DNA of 33,821 nucleotides from Pseudomonadota bacterium (GTDB taxonomy: Bacteria; Pseudomonadota; Gammaproteobacteria; Xanthomonadales; Ahniellaceae): NCBI GenBank assembly GCA_022843465.1, contig JALHNO010000035.1, forward strand, positions 1 through 33,821, read 5' to 3'. The position numbers were made by a program, and so were the translations under genes. Positions 1-6,176 of this stretch are shown here, one piece after another. The notes under the pieces were generated by a model that saw only the letters and a program-made list of their open reading frames with translations, was not told the DNA's origin and did no database searches. Within the stretch, counting starts at the first letter, position 1; the number at the start of each line of letters is the position of its first letter.

Positions 1-63
1 TGGTCGCAAGCCTGCGAAAGACCCGTGGCTCGCAACGTGTGCTACGTGGCTGCGTAGCGCAAT

Positions 64-82
64 CTGACCTGCCCCCTTTTTT
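64..82 (-). repeat. GGGGGCAGGTCAGA motif at the broken end of the RAYT
   Basis: On the minus strand this reads six A, then GGGGGCAGGTCAGA, and it lies about 30 nt past the premature stop of the RAYT fragment. From memory, similar GGGG(T/A)CAG-type motifs often flank Y1-family transposase genes in proteobacteria. Only one copy is seen here, so this is a weak call. Confidence 0.25.
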
Positions 83-112
83 GCGTTGAATGTTGCATTA
101 TTTATGAGACGG

Positions 113-439
113 TCAGTAGAAGCCTCCCGCCCAGAAGGTGCCGGTGTTCTGGTTCAATTGATTGATGCGGCAAGCGCTGTCGGTTTTCAACCGGTTGATC
201 GCCTGGCTCAATCCACATGAGTTGCCGAGGATGGACATCAAATGCACATGGTCCGGCATGATCACCCAGGCGAGATGGGTCAGCAATTTGGACTCCTCGA
301 CCCGGCGGAGTGCGTCACGCATGACCGCGCAGGCCAAGGGGGACTGGAAGTGCCTGCGGCGACCAGCAGTCACCGTGGTGATCACATAGATGGTGCCGGC
401 CTCGGAGTACCGGCCTCTGCGCAATGCTGAATAGCCCAT
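113..439 (-). pseudogene. truncated REP-associated tyrosine transposase (RAYT, Y1_Tnp)
   Basis: The 108-residue frame has the hallmarks of the IS200-like/RAYT single-strand transposase fold: an N-terminal strand (TIYVITTVTAGRRRHF) and the HUH metal-binding motif in MPDHVHLMS. Family members are usually about 150-180 residues and carry the catalytic Tyr in a C-terminal helix ending in a YxxxNP-like segment. This frame stops right after FWAGGFY, so the Tyr helix is missing. A one-base shift would continue with DRLIN and then run into unrelated sequence, so the 3' part looks lost rather than just frameshifted. The ATG at 437-439 is the only plausible start. The REP-like block at 587-819 lies just upstream of the gene, the usual RAYT/REP arrangement. 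Probably inactive; family assignment is solid, pseudogene status fairly so. Confidence 0.8.
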
Positions 440-586
440 GGCGGTAGCATGGCGTGATCACTTCCTGGCGCGCATCGGAAGCCTTGCATCGCGTGGCTCA
501 GAGATTTCGCAAATTGACTGCGCCGGCGCGATGAGCGTCCGCTGTGCAAGGCTGCAAGCCCCGAATCGGCGCGACCGCAGTGCAAA

Positions 587-819
587 TGTGGGAGCGCCAA
601 ATTGGCGCGACCGCGGTCACCACCACCACCGCGGTCACCACCACCACCGCGGTCACCACCACCGCGGTCTCGATCACCACCACGGTCGGCCCGCCTCGGG
701 CCTCCCACAAAACGCGCACCTCGGCCCGCCTGTGTGGGAGCGCCAAATTGGCGCGACCGCGGTCACCACCACCACCACCGGCACCACCACCACGGTTGGC
801 CCGCCTGGCGTCTCCCACG
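587..819. repeat. pair of REP/BIME-like units with CAC-rich interiors
   Basis: Two units begin with the same sequence of about 43 nt at 587 and 733. It opens TGTGGGAGCGCCAAATTGGC, which holds the palindrome GCGCCAAATTGGCGC, and continues into GCGACCGCGGTCACC and CACCAC runs. Each unit closes with the complement of its start: CTCCCACA at 702-709 and CTCCCAC at 812-818. The units are therefore bounded by TGTGGGAG/CTCCCACA inverted ends, like the bacterial interspersed mosaic elements made by RAYT enzymes. A partial copy of the core lies at 564-580. Between the boundaries are (GCGGTCACCACCACC)-type tandem repeats at 612-668 and 758-795. All six frames give low-complexity peptides here, and I see no gene between 440 and 894. 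Confidence 0.7.
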
Positions 820-894
820 ACGCATGGCCGCCGCACCCTCCAACAAAGCGCCTGTCTCCAGAGTAGACTTGAGCCACCGCCGAAGGAGGACGCC

Positions 895-1323
895 ATGACC
901 CTGGTAAGTCATCTGCTCGAAGGCAAGAATCCGGCACTGTACACGGTGCATCCCGACGAGCCCGTGCTCGCTGCAATCCAGCTGATGGCCGACCGCGGCA
1001 TCGGCGCCTTGCTGGTGATGCGCGGCGAGGAACTGATGGGCATCGTTTCCGAGCGCGACTATGCCCGCAAGGTCATCCTCAAGGGCCGCTCATCGGCTGA
1101 AACCCCGGTCTGGATGATCATGAGCGCGCCGGTCGTCCACGTCAGCCCCGAAGACAGCCTGCAAACCTGCATGATGCTGATGACCGAGCGCAAATTCCGC
1201 CATCTGCCCGTGGTCGACCAGGGCAAGGTGCTCGGTATGCTGTCGATCGGCGACCTGGTAAAACGCGTCATCGACGAACAAGCCCGCGAAATCGACCAGC
1301 TGCAGCGCTACATCGCAAGCTAA
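895..1323 (+). CDS. tandem CBS-domain protein
   Basis: A 142-residue protein made almost entirely of two CBS domains. The first spans roughly residues 10-65 (VHPDEPVLAAIQLMADRGIG, then LMGIVSERDYAR). The second spans roughly residues 75-130 (VSPEDSLQTCMMLMTERKFR, then GMLSIGDLVKRVI). Paired CBS domains form a Bateman module that usually binds adenine nucleotides such as AMP, ATP or SAM and acts as an energy or redox sensor. No catalytic domain is attached, so it probably acts in trans on an unknown partner. The ATG at 895 follows a strong ribosome binding site, AAGGAGGA at 883-890, and an earlier in-frame start would run through the low-complexity repeat. It is monocistronic and is followed by a hairpin at 1332-1355. 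Confidence 0.93.
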   Translation: MTLVSHLLEGKNPALYTVHPDEPVLAAIQLMADRGIGALLVMRGEELMGIVSERDYARKVILKGRSSAETPVWMIMSAPVVHVSPEDSLQTCMMLMTERKFRHLPVVDQGKVLGMLSIGDLVKRVIDEQAREIDQLQRYIAS

Positions 1324-1331
1324 CAGGAATC

Positions 1332-1366
1332 CCCTCTCCCGCTTGCGGGAGAGGGCAAGGGTGAGG
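1332..1366. repeat. CCCTCTCCCGC hairpin repeat, possible terminator of the CBS gene
   Basis: A perfect hairpin with 11-bp arms (CCCTCTCCCGC, loop TT, GCGGGAGAGGG at 1332-1355) followed by the family tail CAAGGGTGAGGG. It belongs to the dispersed family also found at 1707, 33083, 33144, 33242, 33491 and 33723. It sits 8 nt after the CBS stop codon. There is no U-tract, so an intrinsic terminator role is possible but unproven. Confidence 0.75.
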
Positions 1367-1518
1367 GAAATCTGCCGTGTGTATGAACCGGGCTTATCGG
1401 TGACGCAGACTTTGATCGCCGCCACTTGATGGCCCAGCCCAGAGCGATTCCGGTGCTCGACTCTGAACCGCCCGACTTTCCTGGAGGGCGCCCACCGACA
1501 ATTGATCCACTCTGCCGC

Positions 1519-1547
1519 TTGACAGCTCAGCCGCAGCTAAAGACAAT
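1519..1547 (+). promoter_or_regulatory. sigma70-type promoter for tRNA-Asn
   Basis: A perfect -35 box TTGACA at 1519-1524, a 17-nt spacer, and a -10 box GACAAT at 1542-1547, followed by a GC-rich discriminator (GCGCGG). The predicted start lies a few bases before the tRNA at 1563. GC-rich discriminators are typical of stringently controlled stable-RNA promoters. Confidence 0.7.
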
Positions 1548-1562
1548 GCGCGGCTCCACAAT

Positions 1563-1638
1563 TCCCCGATAGCTCAGTCGGTAGAGCAACGGACTGTTAA
1601 TCCGTGTGTCGCTGGTTCGAATCCAGCTCGGGGAGCCA
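1563..1638 (+). tRNA. tRNA-Asn (anticodon GTT)
   Basis: A 76-nt cloverleaf. The acceptor TCCCCGA pairs with TCGGGGA, and CCA is genomically encoded at 1636-1638. The D-arm is GCTC/GAGC. The anticodon stem ACGGA/TCCGT carries loop CTGTTAA with anticodon GTT at 1596-1598, and the T-arm contains GGTTCGAATCC. Preceded by a strong promoter and followed by a terminator at 1648. Open reading frames crossing it on either strand are artefacts. Confidence 0.97.
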
Positions 1639-1647
1639 GATTGATCC

Positions 1648-1682
1648 AAAAGGCCTGCGCGCAAGCGTGGGCCTTTTGTTTT
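1648..1682 (+). terminator. intrinsic terminator of tRNA-Asn
   Basis: Stem AAAAGGCC (1648-1655) pairs with GGCCTTTT (1670-1677) and is followed by GTTTT, 10 nt after the tRNA CCA. A near-identical copy without a tRNA lies at 2536-2570. Confidence 0.85.
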
Positions 1683-1706
1683 GCCGCGGTTGCTTGCGCA
1701 TTGCCG

Positions 1707-1744
1707 CCTTCTCCCGGCTGCGGGAGAAGGGCCGGGGATGAGGG
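1707..1744. repeat. CCTTCTCCCG hairpin repeat
   Basis: A member of the dispersed hairpin family: CCTTCTCCCGGC/TGCGGGAGAAGG followed by the tail GCCGGGGATGAGGG. It lies just beyond the tRNA-Asn terminator, in a non-coding stretch. Confidence 0.7.
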
Positions 1745-1793
1745 CGACGCCACGATTTCGATCGATCATCCCAAGGTCTGCTCCTGCGTTGCC

Positions 1794-1961
1794 CTACCTC
1801 GGGCATCCGGCAATTGCTCTTGCATTGCTCTCGGCAATTGCTCCTGCATTGCTCTACCTCGCCCATCCGTGGGCTCGTACCTCGGGCATCCGGCAATTGC
1901 TCCTGCATTGCTCTACCTCGGGCATCCGGCAATTGCTCCTGCATTGCTCTACCTCGGGCAT
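1794..1961. repeat. 36-bp tandem/direct repeats (CTCGGGCATCCGGCAATTGC)
   Basis: Units starting TACCTCGGGCATCC begin at 1795, 1878, 1914 and 1950. The last three have an exact 36-bp period. Each full unit contains CGGCAATTGCTCCTGCATTG. A partial unit starts near 1832 and a diverged one at 1855. There are no unique spacers, so this is not a CRISPR. Both strands translate into 12-residue periodic peptides, but these frames overlap the tRNA or lack a start and ribosome binding site, so I treat the region as non-coding. Confidence 0.75.
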
Positions 1962-1963
1962 CC

Positions 1964-2007
1964 ATGCCCTCGCCATGCCCTCGCCATGCCCTCACCATGC
2001 CCTCGCC
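1964..2007. repeat. 11-bp tandem repeat ATGCCCTCGCC
   Basis: Four consecutive units of ATGCCCTCGCC (one with ACC in place of GCC) lie directly after the 36-bp repeats. This is a simple tandem repeat with no sign of coding. Confidence 0.75.
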
Positions 2008-2170
2008 CTGTGCGATCGCCGACTGGCCGCATCCATGCGGCCGCACTGCGTGCTTATCGCGACCACCGATCACCGGCGCAGAGGGGCCCCGAGAAGAAAG
2101 AGCGCTCCCGGCGCACAGAAGCCACGCGCTCCGCTTCGCCGGCGGGAAGTACGCAAACACCAGCGCCAAC

Positions 2171-2351
2171 GGCGCGATTCAAGCCAGCCCAGGGCAGCGC
2201 CCTGGGTAGCCGGATCGAATCGCAGGAAAGCCCTGAAAGGGCGACTCAAACGCCTGCATATCGTGCACCCTATTGAGTCGCCCCTACAGGGCTCAATCAA
2301 ACGGTTGCCGCACTCCCCAGGGCGCTGCCCTGGGCTGAATTGAATCGCCCC
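2171..2351. repeat. nested inverted repeat, about 180 bp, MITE- or ncRNA-like
   Basis: The outer arms are 2171-2206 (GGCGCGATTCAAGCC, then CCCAGGGCAGCGCCCTGGG) and 2316-2351, which is nearly the exact reverse complement. Each outer arm also holds its own palindrome, CCCAGGGC/GCCCTGGG. The inner arms are 2229-2249 (AGCCCTGAAAGGGCGACTCAA) without its last base and 2273-2293 (TTGAGTCGCCCCTACAGGGC plus T), again complementary. The whole element would fold into one long interrupted hairpin with local side hairpins. Reading frames through it (with a repeated SPGQRPG peptide) are by-products of the repeat. No gene is seen from 2010 to 2628. Confidence 0.75.
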
Positions 2352-2427
2352 GTCGGGGTTTGATGCGCCGCGCCGCGCGTACGGGCTGAGAATCAAAACG
2401 CTCCCCACATGCCGATGCTGTTGCAGA

Positions 2428-2525
2428 GCGGGGCTTGCCCCGCTGCCTGCCTGGACCTGCAGGGCATCTCTGTGAAACGCCAGCTTAAAGTCGCGGCGAC
2501 TTCATGACGGCATCCCACGGCGATG
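2428..2525. repeat. GCGGGGC hairpin plus decayed 78-bp inverted-repeat element
   Basis: GCGGGGC-TT-GCCCCGC at 2428-2443 is followed at 2456 by CCTGCAGGGCATCTCTGTGA and, at about 2505-2525, GACGGCATCCCACGGCGATG. These match the two ends of the 78-bp element seen intact at 21921 and 22046, but with several mismatches. The same pairing of hairpin and element recurs at 15644-15750, 22046-22156 and 29443-29550. Confidence 0.6.
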
Positions 2526-2535
2526 AACCGATCAG

Positions 2536-2570
2536 AAAGGCCTGCGCGCAATCGTGGGCCTTTCGTTTTG
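2536..2570 (+). terminator. orphan copy of the tRNA-Asn terminator
   Basis: AAAGGCC (2536-2542) and GGCCTTT (2557-2563) form a stem, followed by CGTTTT. The 35-nt stretch differs from the tRNA-Asn terminator at 1648-1682 at only two or three positions, including the loop, yet no tRNA precedes it. It could still terminate transcription from either side. Confidence 0.65.
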
Positions 2571-2628
2571 CGGCGCGACCACGGTTCAGGTCTGCCCGTG
2601 CAATCGGGAATGAGTGAAGCCGACGCTT

Positions 2629-3336
2629 CTAGAAAATCAACCTCAGTTCCTTGCCCCCATCAGCCAACTCGACCAGCCGGCTGACCGCGTTGCTGGCGTT
2701 CGCGGCGGGGTCGTTGCGCCAGGTGCTGAGGAAATCATTCCATTCGGATGGGCTGAGATGGCCCTGGATTCGTGCGAGGCACAGGCGCATGCCGCAGCTG
2801 ACTTCGGGCATGCGCATCTTGAGTCTGGAGGCGGCGATGCGGACGGCGAATTCGTCGCTGAGGGCGAGCGAGAGTTCGTGGGCGAGTATGCCGGCCTGGG
2901 CATCCTGCTGCAGCTGCTTGAACTTCTTGTCGAATTCGTTGCCATCGACCAGTGCCTGCGCCTTGCCGCGATCGATGTCGCGGCCGTCGAGCAGGGATGT
3001 CTCTGCCGGCAGATGATTGGCCTGGGCAATCTTCTGGCGCAGCCGCTTGCGCTCTCTGGCACTGAGCGGAGGACGCGCAGGCGCGACGACGGTGTCATAG
3101 CCGCTGGGAACTTCTCCGGTGGTCGCGTTCGCTGCTGCCGATTCGTTCGCCGGCGCAGCGCTGCCCGCTGGCGTGGCGACGGTGTCGGACGATTGCGTTG
3201 TTGCTGCTCCATCGGGCGCCGTCGCAGGCACGTCCTTGCGCTCTTCCATATAGCGCCAGCCAAAGTACGTAGCGATCAGCACGGCGACGACGAAGATGGG
3301 GGTGACGAAGGATTTTGCGCGACTTGAATCTGCCAT
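2629..3336 (-). CDS. membrane-anchored protein of unknown function
   Basis: A 235-residue protein that I do not recognise. Visible layout: a short basic N-terminus (MADSSRAKSF), one transmembrane segment at about residues 10-27 (VTPIFVVAVLIATYFGWRYM), an Ala/Thr/Ser/Pro-rich linker to about residue 85, then a soluble domain with a charged helical stretch (LSARERKRLRQKIAQANHLP) and two Cys (SCGMRLCLARIQG), which could form a disulfide. Topology suggests an inner-membrane anchor with a periplasmic domain. The start chosen is the ATG at 3334-3336; an upstream TTG would add only 7 residues. A long plus-strand frame over the same region looks like a shadow. It lies divergent from the gene at 3528 and is monocistronic. 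Confidence 0.7.
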   Translation of the reverse strand: MADSSRAKSFVTPIFVVAVLIATYFGWRYMEERKDVPATAPDGAATTQSSDTVATPAGSAAPANESAAANATTGEVPSGYDTVVAPARPPLSARERKRLRQKIAQANHLPAETSLLDGRDIDRGKAQALVDGNEFDKKFKQLQQDAQAGILAHELSLALSDEFAVRIAASRLKMRMPEVSCGMRLCLARIQGHLSPSEWNDFLSTWRNDPAANASNAVSRLVELADGGKELRLIF

Positions 3337-3527
3337 CTGAACCTGCCTGCACGCCAAGATGGATTCTACGATAGCAGCGGCTGGCGCGCGCCCCTTGCCC
3401 GATATCGACCCACGATCTTCCCTCTCTGCCCGGTTTTGTCCCGGTTTCCTCCTGTGCAGACGGCTGCTGGCTGCCTAGCGTGTCGGCACCGGCCCCGTGG
3501 TGGGGCTGAGCGCATTGGAGACTGATC

Positions 3528-3983
3528 ATGAAGTTTCAGAAACTGAGTCTGGCTGCGGGTCTTGCCCTGGCATGCACGCTGGCCGCGCCCTTGGCGACGG
3601 CGTCGATCTACGGCCCGGGCGAGGGCTACTATTACATTGCGTACACGATGACCGGCGGGTTCCCGTCGTCGGCGCAGTACATGAGCGTGGGGCCGTTCGC
3701 CGATCAGAACGAGTGCAATCTCGCGCGCAACGCTGACTATGGCAACGGCGATGCCTGGTTGCCGTTCGACGGCTCCGGTATCCATTGCACCTGGGTGTTC
3801 CACAACGAGGTCGGCGCGCTCGAAGACACGCTTGAGCACTGGAACACGGTGGTCGGTGGCGGCAACACGAGGCCCGGCTATCTGGATGTCGCCAAACTCG
3901 AGCGCATCGCCGAACTGCGCGAGATCCATCAGGTGGATCGCTATGAGGCGGCGATGGTCGAGGTGCTCGACGCCCGTCGTTGA
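3528..3983 (+). CDS. small secreted protein of unknown function
   Basis: A 151-residue protein with a clear Sec signal peptide (MKFQKLSLAAGLALACTLAAPLATAS, written here as the first 26 residues; cleavage probably after ATA). The mature part starts with a Tyr/Gly-rich segment (GPGEGYYYIAYTMTGG), has two Cys (NECNLAR and GIHCTWVF) that could pair in the periplasm, and ends in an acidic amphipathic helix (AKLERIAELREIHQVDRYEA). I do not recognise a family. The ATG at 3528 follows a GGAG-type site at 3517-3520. A rho-independent terminator lies at 4074-4108, so it is probably transcribed alone. Confidence 0.72.
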   Translation: MKFQKLSLAAGLALACTLAAPLATASIYGPGEGYYYIAYTMTGGFPSSAQYMSVGPFADQNECNLARNADYGNGDAWLPFDGSGIHCTWVFHNEVGALEDTLEHWNTVVGGGNTRPGYLDVAKLERIAELREIHQVDRYEAAMVEVLDARR

Positions 3984-4073
3984 TCCGAACAGCAGGATGG
4001 ATCGTTCTGCGCGGTTGCGGGACGATCCCCGGGCTGTCCCAGGGCGCCGAGATGCTGCGCATGTCCGATGAAT

Positions 4074-4108
4074 CCACCCGGTGGTCGCAACCCCGGGTGG
4101 CGTTTTTT
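4074..4108 (+). terminator. intrinsic terminator after the secreted-protein gene
   Basis: CCACCCGG (4074-4081) pairs with CCGGGTGG (4093-4100) and is followed by CGTTTTTT. It separates the gene at 3528 from the operon beginning at 4186. Confidence 0.85.
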
Positions 4109-4127
4109 GCTGCGCAATGGATTCGCG

Positions 4128-4156
4128 TTGACCAGCTCGGGGGCACCCGCTACCGT
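4128..4156 (+). promoter_or_regulatory. candidate promoter of the lipid-tailoring operon
   Basis: TTGACC (4128-4133), a 17-nt spacer and TACCGT (4151-4156) lie between the terminator at 4108 and the first gene at 4186. The -35 is good and the -10 mediocre. It is the best sigma70-like pair in the 77-bp gap. Confidence 0.4.
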
Positions 4157-4185
4157 CCGGGCGCACTCAGATTGCGGGCGATTGC

Positions 4186-4527
4186 ATGCGACTTCTCTGG
4201 CTGGCCCTGGGTTTTCTGCCGTATGCAGCGCTTGCTGGGTACGATGGCTGGCTGCACGAAAAGGCGCGCGTAGTACCGCGCATCGAACAAGGCCTGCACG
4301 CTGCGCTTGCGCTGTCGATGCTGCTGTTCGTGGTGCTGGTGATTCGCGGCGAGGTCGTTGCGGCCCTGGTTGCGATCGCGGTGTTTGCCGTCGTTCTGCT
4401 GATCGATGAGTTGGGCTTTCACGCCATGCTTGATCGCCGTGAGCGACGCATTCACTGGTTCGCGGATGCGGCCCTGCTGGCGTTTGTCTTCTGGTGGCTG
4501 TACATCGACGGGATCATTGGCGCATGA
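4186..4527 (+). CDS. small polytopic membrane protein, first gene of the operon
   Basis: 113 residues with three or four predicted membrane segments: about 1-17 (MRLLWLALGFLPYAALAG), 38-55 (HAALALSMLLFVVLVI), 57-73 (VVAALVAIAVFAVVLLI) and 93-110 (ALLAFVFWWLYIDGIIGA). Short polar loops include the charged DRRERRIHW between the third and fourth helices. I do not recognise the family. The last codons overlap the start of the Lgt-like gene by 4 nt (ATGA at 4524), which implies translational coupling and a shared role at the membrane. The ATG at 4186 is the only start that keeps the first hydrophobic helix. Function unknown; possibly a scaffold or transport partner for the downstream lipid enzymes (inference from context). 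Confidence 0.75.
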   Translation: MRLLWLALGFLPYAALAGYDGWLHEKARVVPRIEQGLHAALALSMLLFVVLVIRGEVVAALVAIAVFAVVLLIDELGFHAMLDRRERRIHWFADAALLAFVFWWLYIDGIIGA

Positions 4528-5255
4528 GCAATGTCGAGTTGCATGCAGCCTATGTCCTGATGGTCCTGCTCGGTCTGACCATCATGCTGGCGTTTCCACT
4601 GACCCGCGGCCTGACCGCGCAGGGGGATCGCCAGAGCTACTGGTTTCTGCAGGCGATCACACTGTTCGCTGCCCTGATCGGGGCCAAGTTCGCCGTATTG
4701 CTGGGCGATGGTCTATGGCCGCTGCAACCCTTCGATGACTGGTATGGATTGCTGATTTCCGGGCGTTCCGTGGTGGGCGCCCTGCTGTTCGGATTTCTGG
4801 CGGCCGAAGCGGCCAAGCCCTTGCTCCGCTATCGCCTGCCGCCCAATGATCGCTTTGCGATGATCCTGCCGTTTTCGCTGGGTATCGGCCGCCTTGGCTG
4901 CCTGCTCAGTGGCTGCTGCCTGGGCGTCGCATGGGATGGCCCCTGGTCGCTGGCCGATGCACATGGCATCCCGCGTCATCCGGCAGCGATTTACGAAATG
5001 CTGTTCGACTTCATGATGGGCGCGGTGCTGATTTTTCTGCACCGACGCGGACTGCTGGTCGGTCGCCTTTTTGCGCTGTATCTGATTGCCTATGGGGTAT
5101 TCCGCTTTTTCTCGGAGTTCTGGCGTGAAACGCTCAAGGCATTTGCCGGGCTGTCAGCCTATCAATGGATGAGCGTCGCGTTGGTGGTCGCCGGAACCAT
5201 CGCCGTTATCCAGCGCACGCGGCGACCGCCGGCGCGTTGGGGCCTTTCGCAGTGA
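4524..5255 (+). CDS. Lgt-like (prolipoprotein diacylglyceryl transferase family) membrane protein
   Basis: 243 residues, six to seven membrane segments. It matches the Lgt family in the signature LGIGRLGCLLSGCCLG (Lgt: GRIGCFxxGCCYG), then IPRHPAAIYE (Lgt: RHPxQxYE) and YGVFRFFSEFWRE near the C-terminus (Lgt: RFxxExxR). Canonical Lgt transfers diacylglyceryl from phosphatidylglycerol to prelipoprotein Cys. The catalytic HGG motif that should precede the signature is replaced by SGRSVVGALLFG, so the essential His of E. coli Lgt is absent. Together with its setting, this points to a paralog acting on a different lipid or acceptor rather than the housekeeping enzyme. The start is the ATG at 4524 (ATGA overlap); a GTG at 4494 would lie inside the previous gene. 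The downstream ribosome binding site overlaps its stop codon. Confidence 0.85.
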   Translation: MSNVELHAAYVLMVLLGLTIMLAFPLTRGLTAQGDRQSYWFLQAITLFAALIGAKFAVLLGDGLWPLQPFDDWYGLLISGRSVVGALLFGFLAAEAAKPLLRYRLPPNDRFAMILPFSLGIGRLGCLLSGCCLGVAWDGPWSLADAHGIPRHPAAIYEMLFDFMMGAVLIFLHRRGLLVGRLFALYLIAYGVFRFFSEFWRETLKAFAGLSAYQWMSVALVVAGTIAVIQRTRRPPARWGLSQ

Positions 5256-5265
5256 GGAGCAGGGC

Positions 5266-5460
5266 ATGAACGAGGGTGAAGACAGCAACAAGCCGTTGCC
5301 GCCGGAGCGCATGGCGCCGATGTCGGGAATCGTCGAGCCGGCGTCAGCGCCGATGCCGACCTGGTTGAAGGTAACCCTGATCATCGTGGTCGGCGTTCCC
5401 CTGGGTCTGGTTGCACTGGCGGGGTTGGTGCTCGGTGCCTGCCTGCTCGGAGCGCGCTGA
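5266..5460 (+). CDS. tiny single-span membrane protein
   Basis: 64 residues: a Pro/Met-rich cytoplasmic N-terminus of about 31 residues (contains KPLPPERMAPMSG), then one strongly hydrophobic helix at about 35-60 (VTLIIVVGVPLGLVALAGLV). It ends a few residues after a Cys. A good site, GAGGAGCAGGGC, precedes the ATG and overlaps the stop of the Lgt-like gene. Its own stop overlaps the next start as TGATG (5458-5462). The tight packing on both sides argues that it is a real gene, perhaps an anchor or assembly subunit for the following di-iron and radical SAM proteins. No family recognised. Confidence 0.7.
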   Translation: MNEGEDSNKPLPPERMAPMSGIVEPASAPMPTWLKVTLIIVVGVPLGLVALAGLVLGACLLGAR

Positions 5461-6176
5461 TGGGGCTGATCGACGCTACCAAGCGACAGCTGCACCGCGA
5501 CATCGTGGCCGATCCGGTGCTGCACGCACGCGTGCTGAATCTCTATCTCAATGGCGAGGCCTATCCGCATCGGGTGGACGACTATTTTCCGGTGGCCCAT
5601 GTCGAGGCCCCTGAACTCGCCGAGCGTATGCGTACCCATATGGCTGAAGAGGACAAGCACATCGCGCTGTATGCCAAGGCCATCGACAAACTCGGTCAGC
5701 AGGTGGAGGACCTGCCGCATGCCTGCATTTTCAATGCGGTGATCCGTCATCACACGCCCGAGTCCTGGGCAGTGCGCAGCCATCAGGATCGCGACACCCG
5801 GCGCCTGCGGCTTGCCCATTTTCTGGCGCATGCGCATTGCCTGGAGAAGCGGGTCGCGCGCTCACTGGAAATGCACCTCGATGCCTGCGCCCATGCCGCC
5901 TCCCCGTATCCGGCCAAAGCGGTTGCGGCGGTGCTGGCAGACGAGCATGATCATGTGCGCTACACCGCCGAGGCGGTCAATGAACTGTTGCCGCGTTCGG
6001 CCGCAGCTGCAGTATGGAGTGTGCATGTCGCTGCCGAGAAGCGCGCGAATCTGGATTTCTCTTCCGCCCAGCTTCGCCGCCTGCTGCGCGAGAACCGTTC
6101 GAGCTGGCCGGGCGCGCGCCGCAGATATTACGCGCTCTGCGCCTGGGCCATGCGGGGTCTGCTGACTCATGCGTAA
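5460..6176 (+). CDS. ferritin-like di-iron protein
   Basis: 238 residues, all helical by eye. It carries the E/ExxH/E/ExxH pattern of ferritin-like di-iron sites: a candidate Glu near residue 33, E64xxH67 in AEEDKHIALY, E129 in HCLEKRV, and E162xxH165 in DEHDHVRYT. Ferritin-like enzymes of this size (for example MiaE or acyl desaturase-type folds) use two irons and oxygen for hydroxylation, desaturation or related oxidations; others only store iron or supply electrons. There is no signal peptide, so it is cytoplasmic. The C-terminal 25 residues are basic and aromatic and could contact membrane. The start overlaps the upstream stop (TGATG), and its last 8 nt overlap the radical SAM gene. Substrate unknown; context suggests a lipid. 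Confidence 0.78.
   Translation: MGLIDATKRQLHRDIVADPVLHARVLNLYLNGEAYPHRVDDYFPVAHVEAPELAERMRTHMAEEDKHIALYAKAIDKLGQQVEDLPHACIFNAVIRHHTPESWAVRSHQDRDTRRLRLAHFLAHAHCLEKRVARSLEMHLDACAHAASPYPAKAVAAVLADEHDHVRYTAEAVNELLPRSAAAAVWSVHVAAEKRANLDFSSAQLRRLLRENRSSWPGARRRYYALCAWAMRGLLTHA

Noticed and set aside
544-894. N-terminal extension of the CBS protein to 259 residues
   Set aside because: It would translate the BIME repeats (Thr/Pro runs), and a strong ribosome binding site directly precedes the ATG at 895.
1794-1961. 36-bp direct repeats as a possible CRISPR
   Set aside because: Units are back to back with no unique spacers and no cas genes are nearby.
1597-2169. 190-residue minus-strand frame with repeated ARGRAMQEQLPD peptides
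   Set aside because: It overlaps tRNA-Asn in antisense (peptide LPELDSNQRHTD is a familiar tRNA artefact), and its periodicity comes from the 36-bp repeats.
2614-3327. 237-residue plus-strand frame
   Set aside because: Antisense to the membrane-anchored protein; Gly/Arg-rich with no signal or motif, while the minus strand has a clear membrane segment and charged helices.
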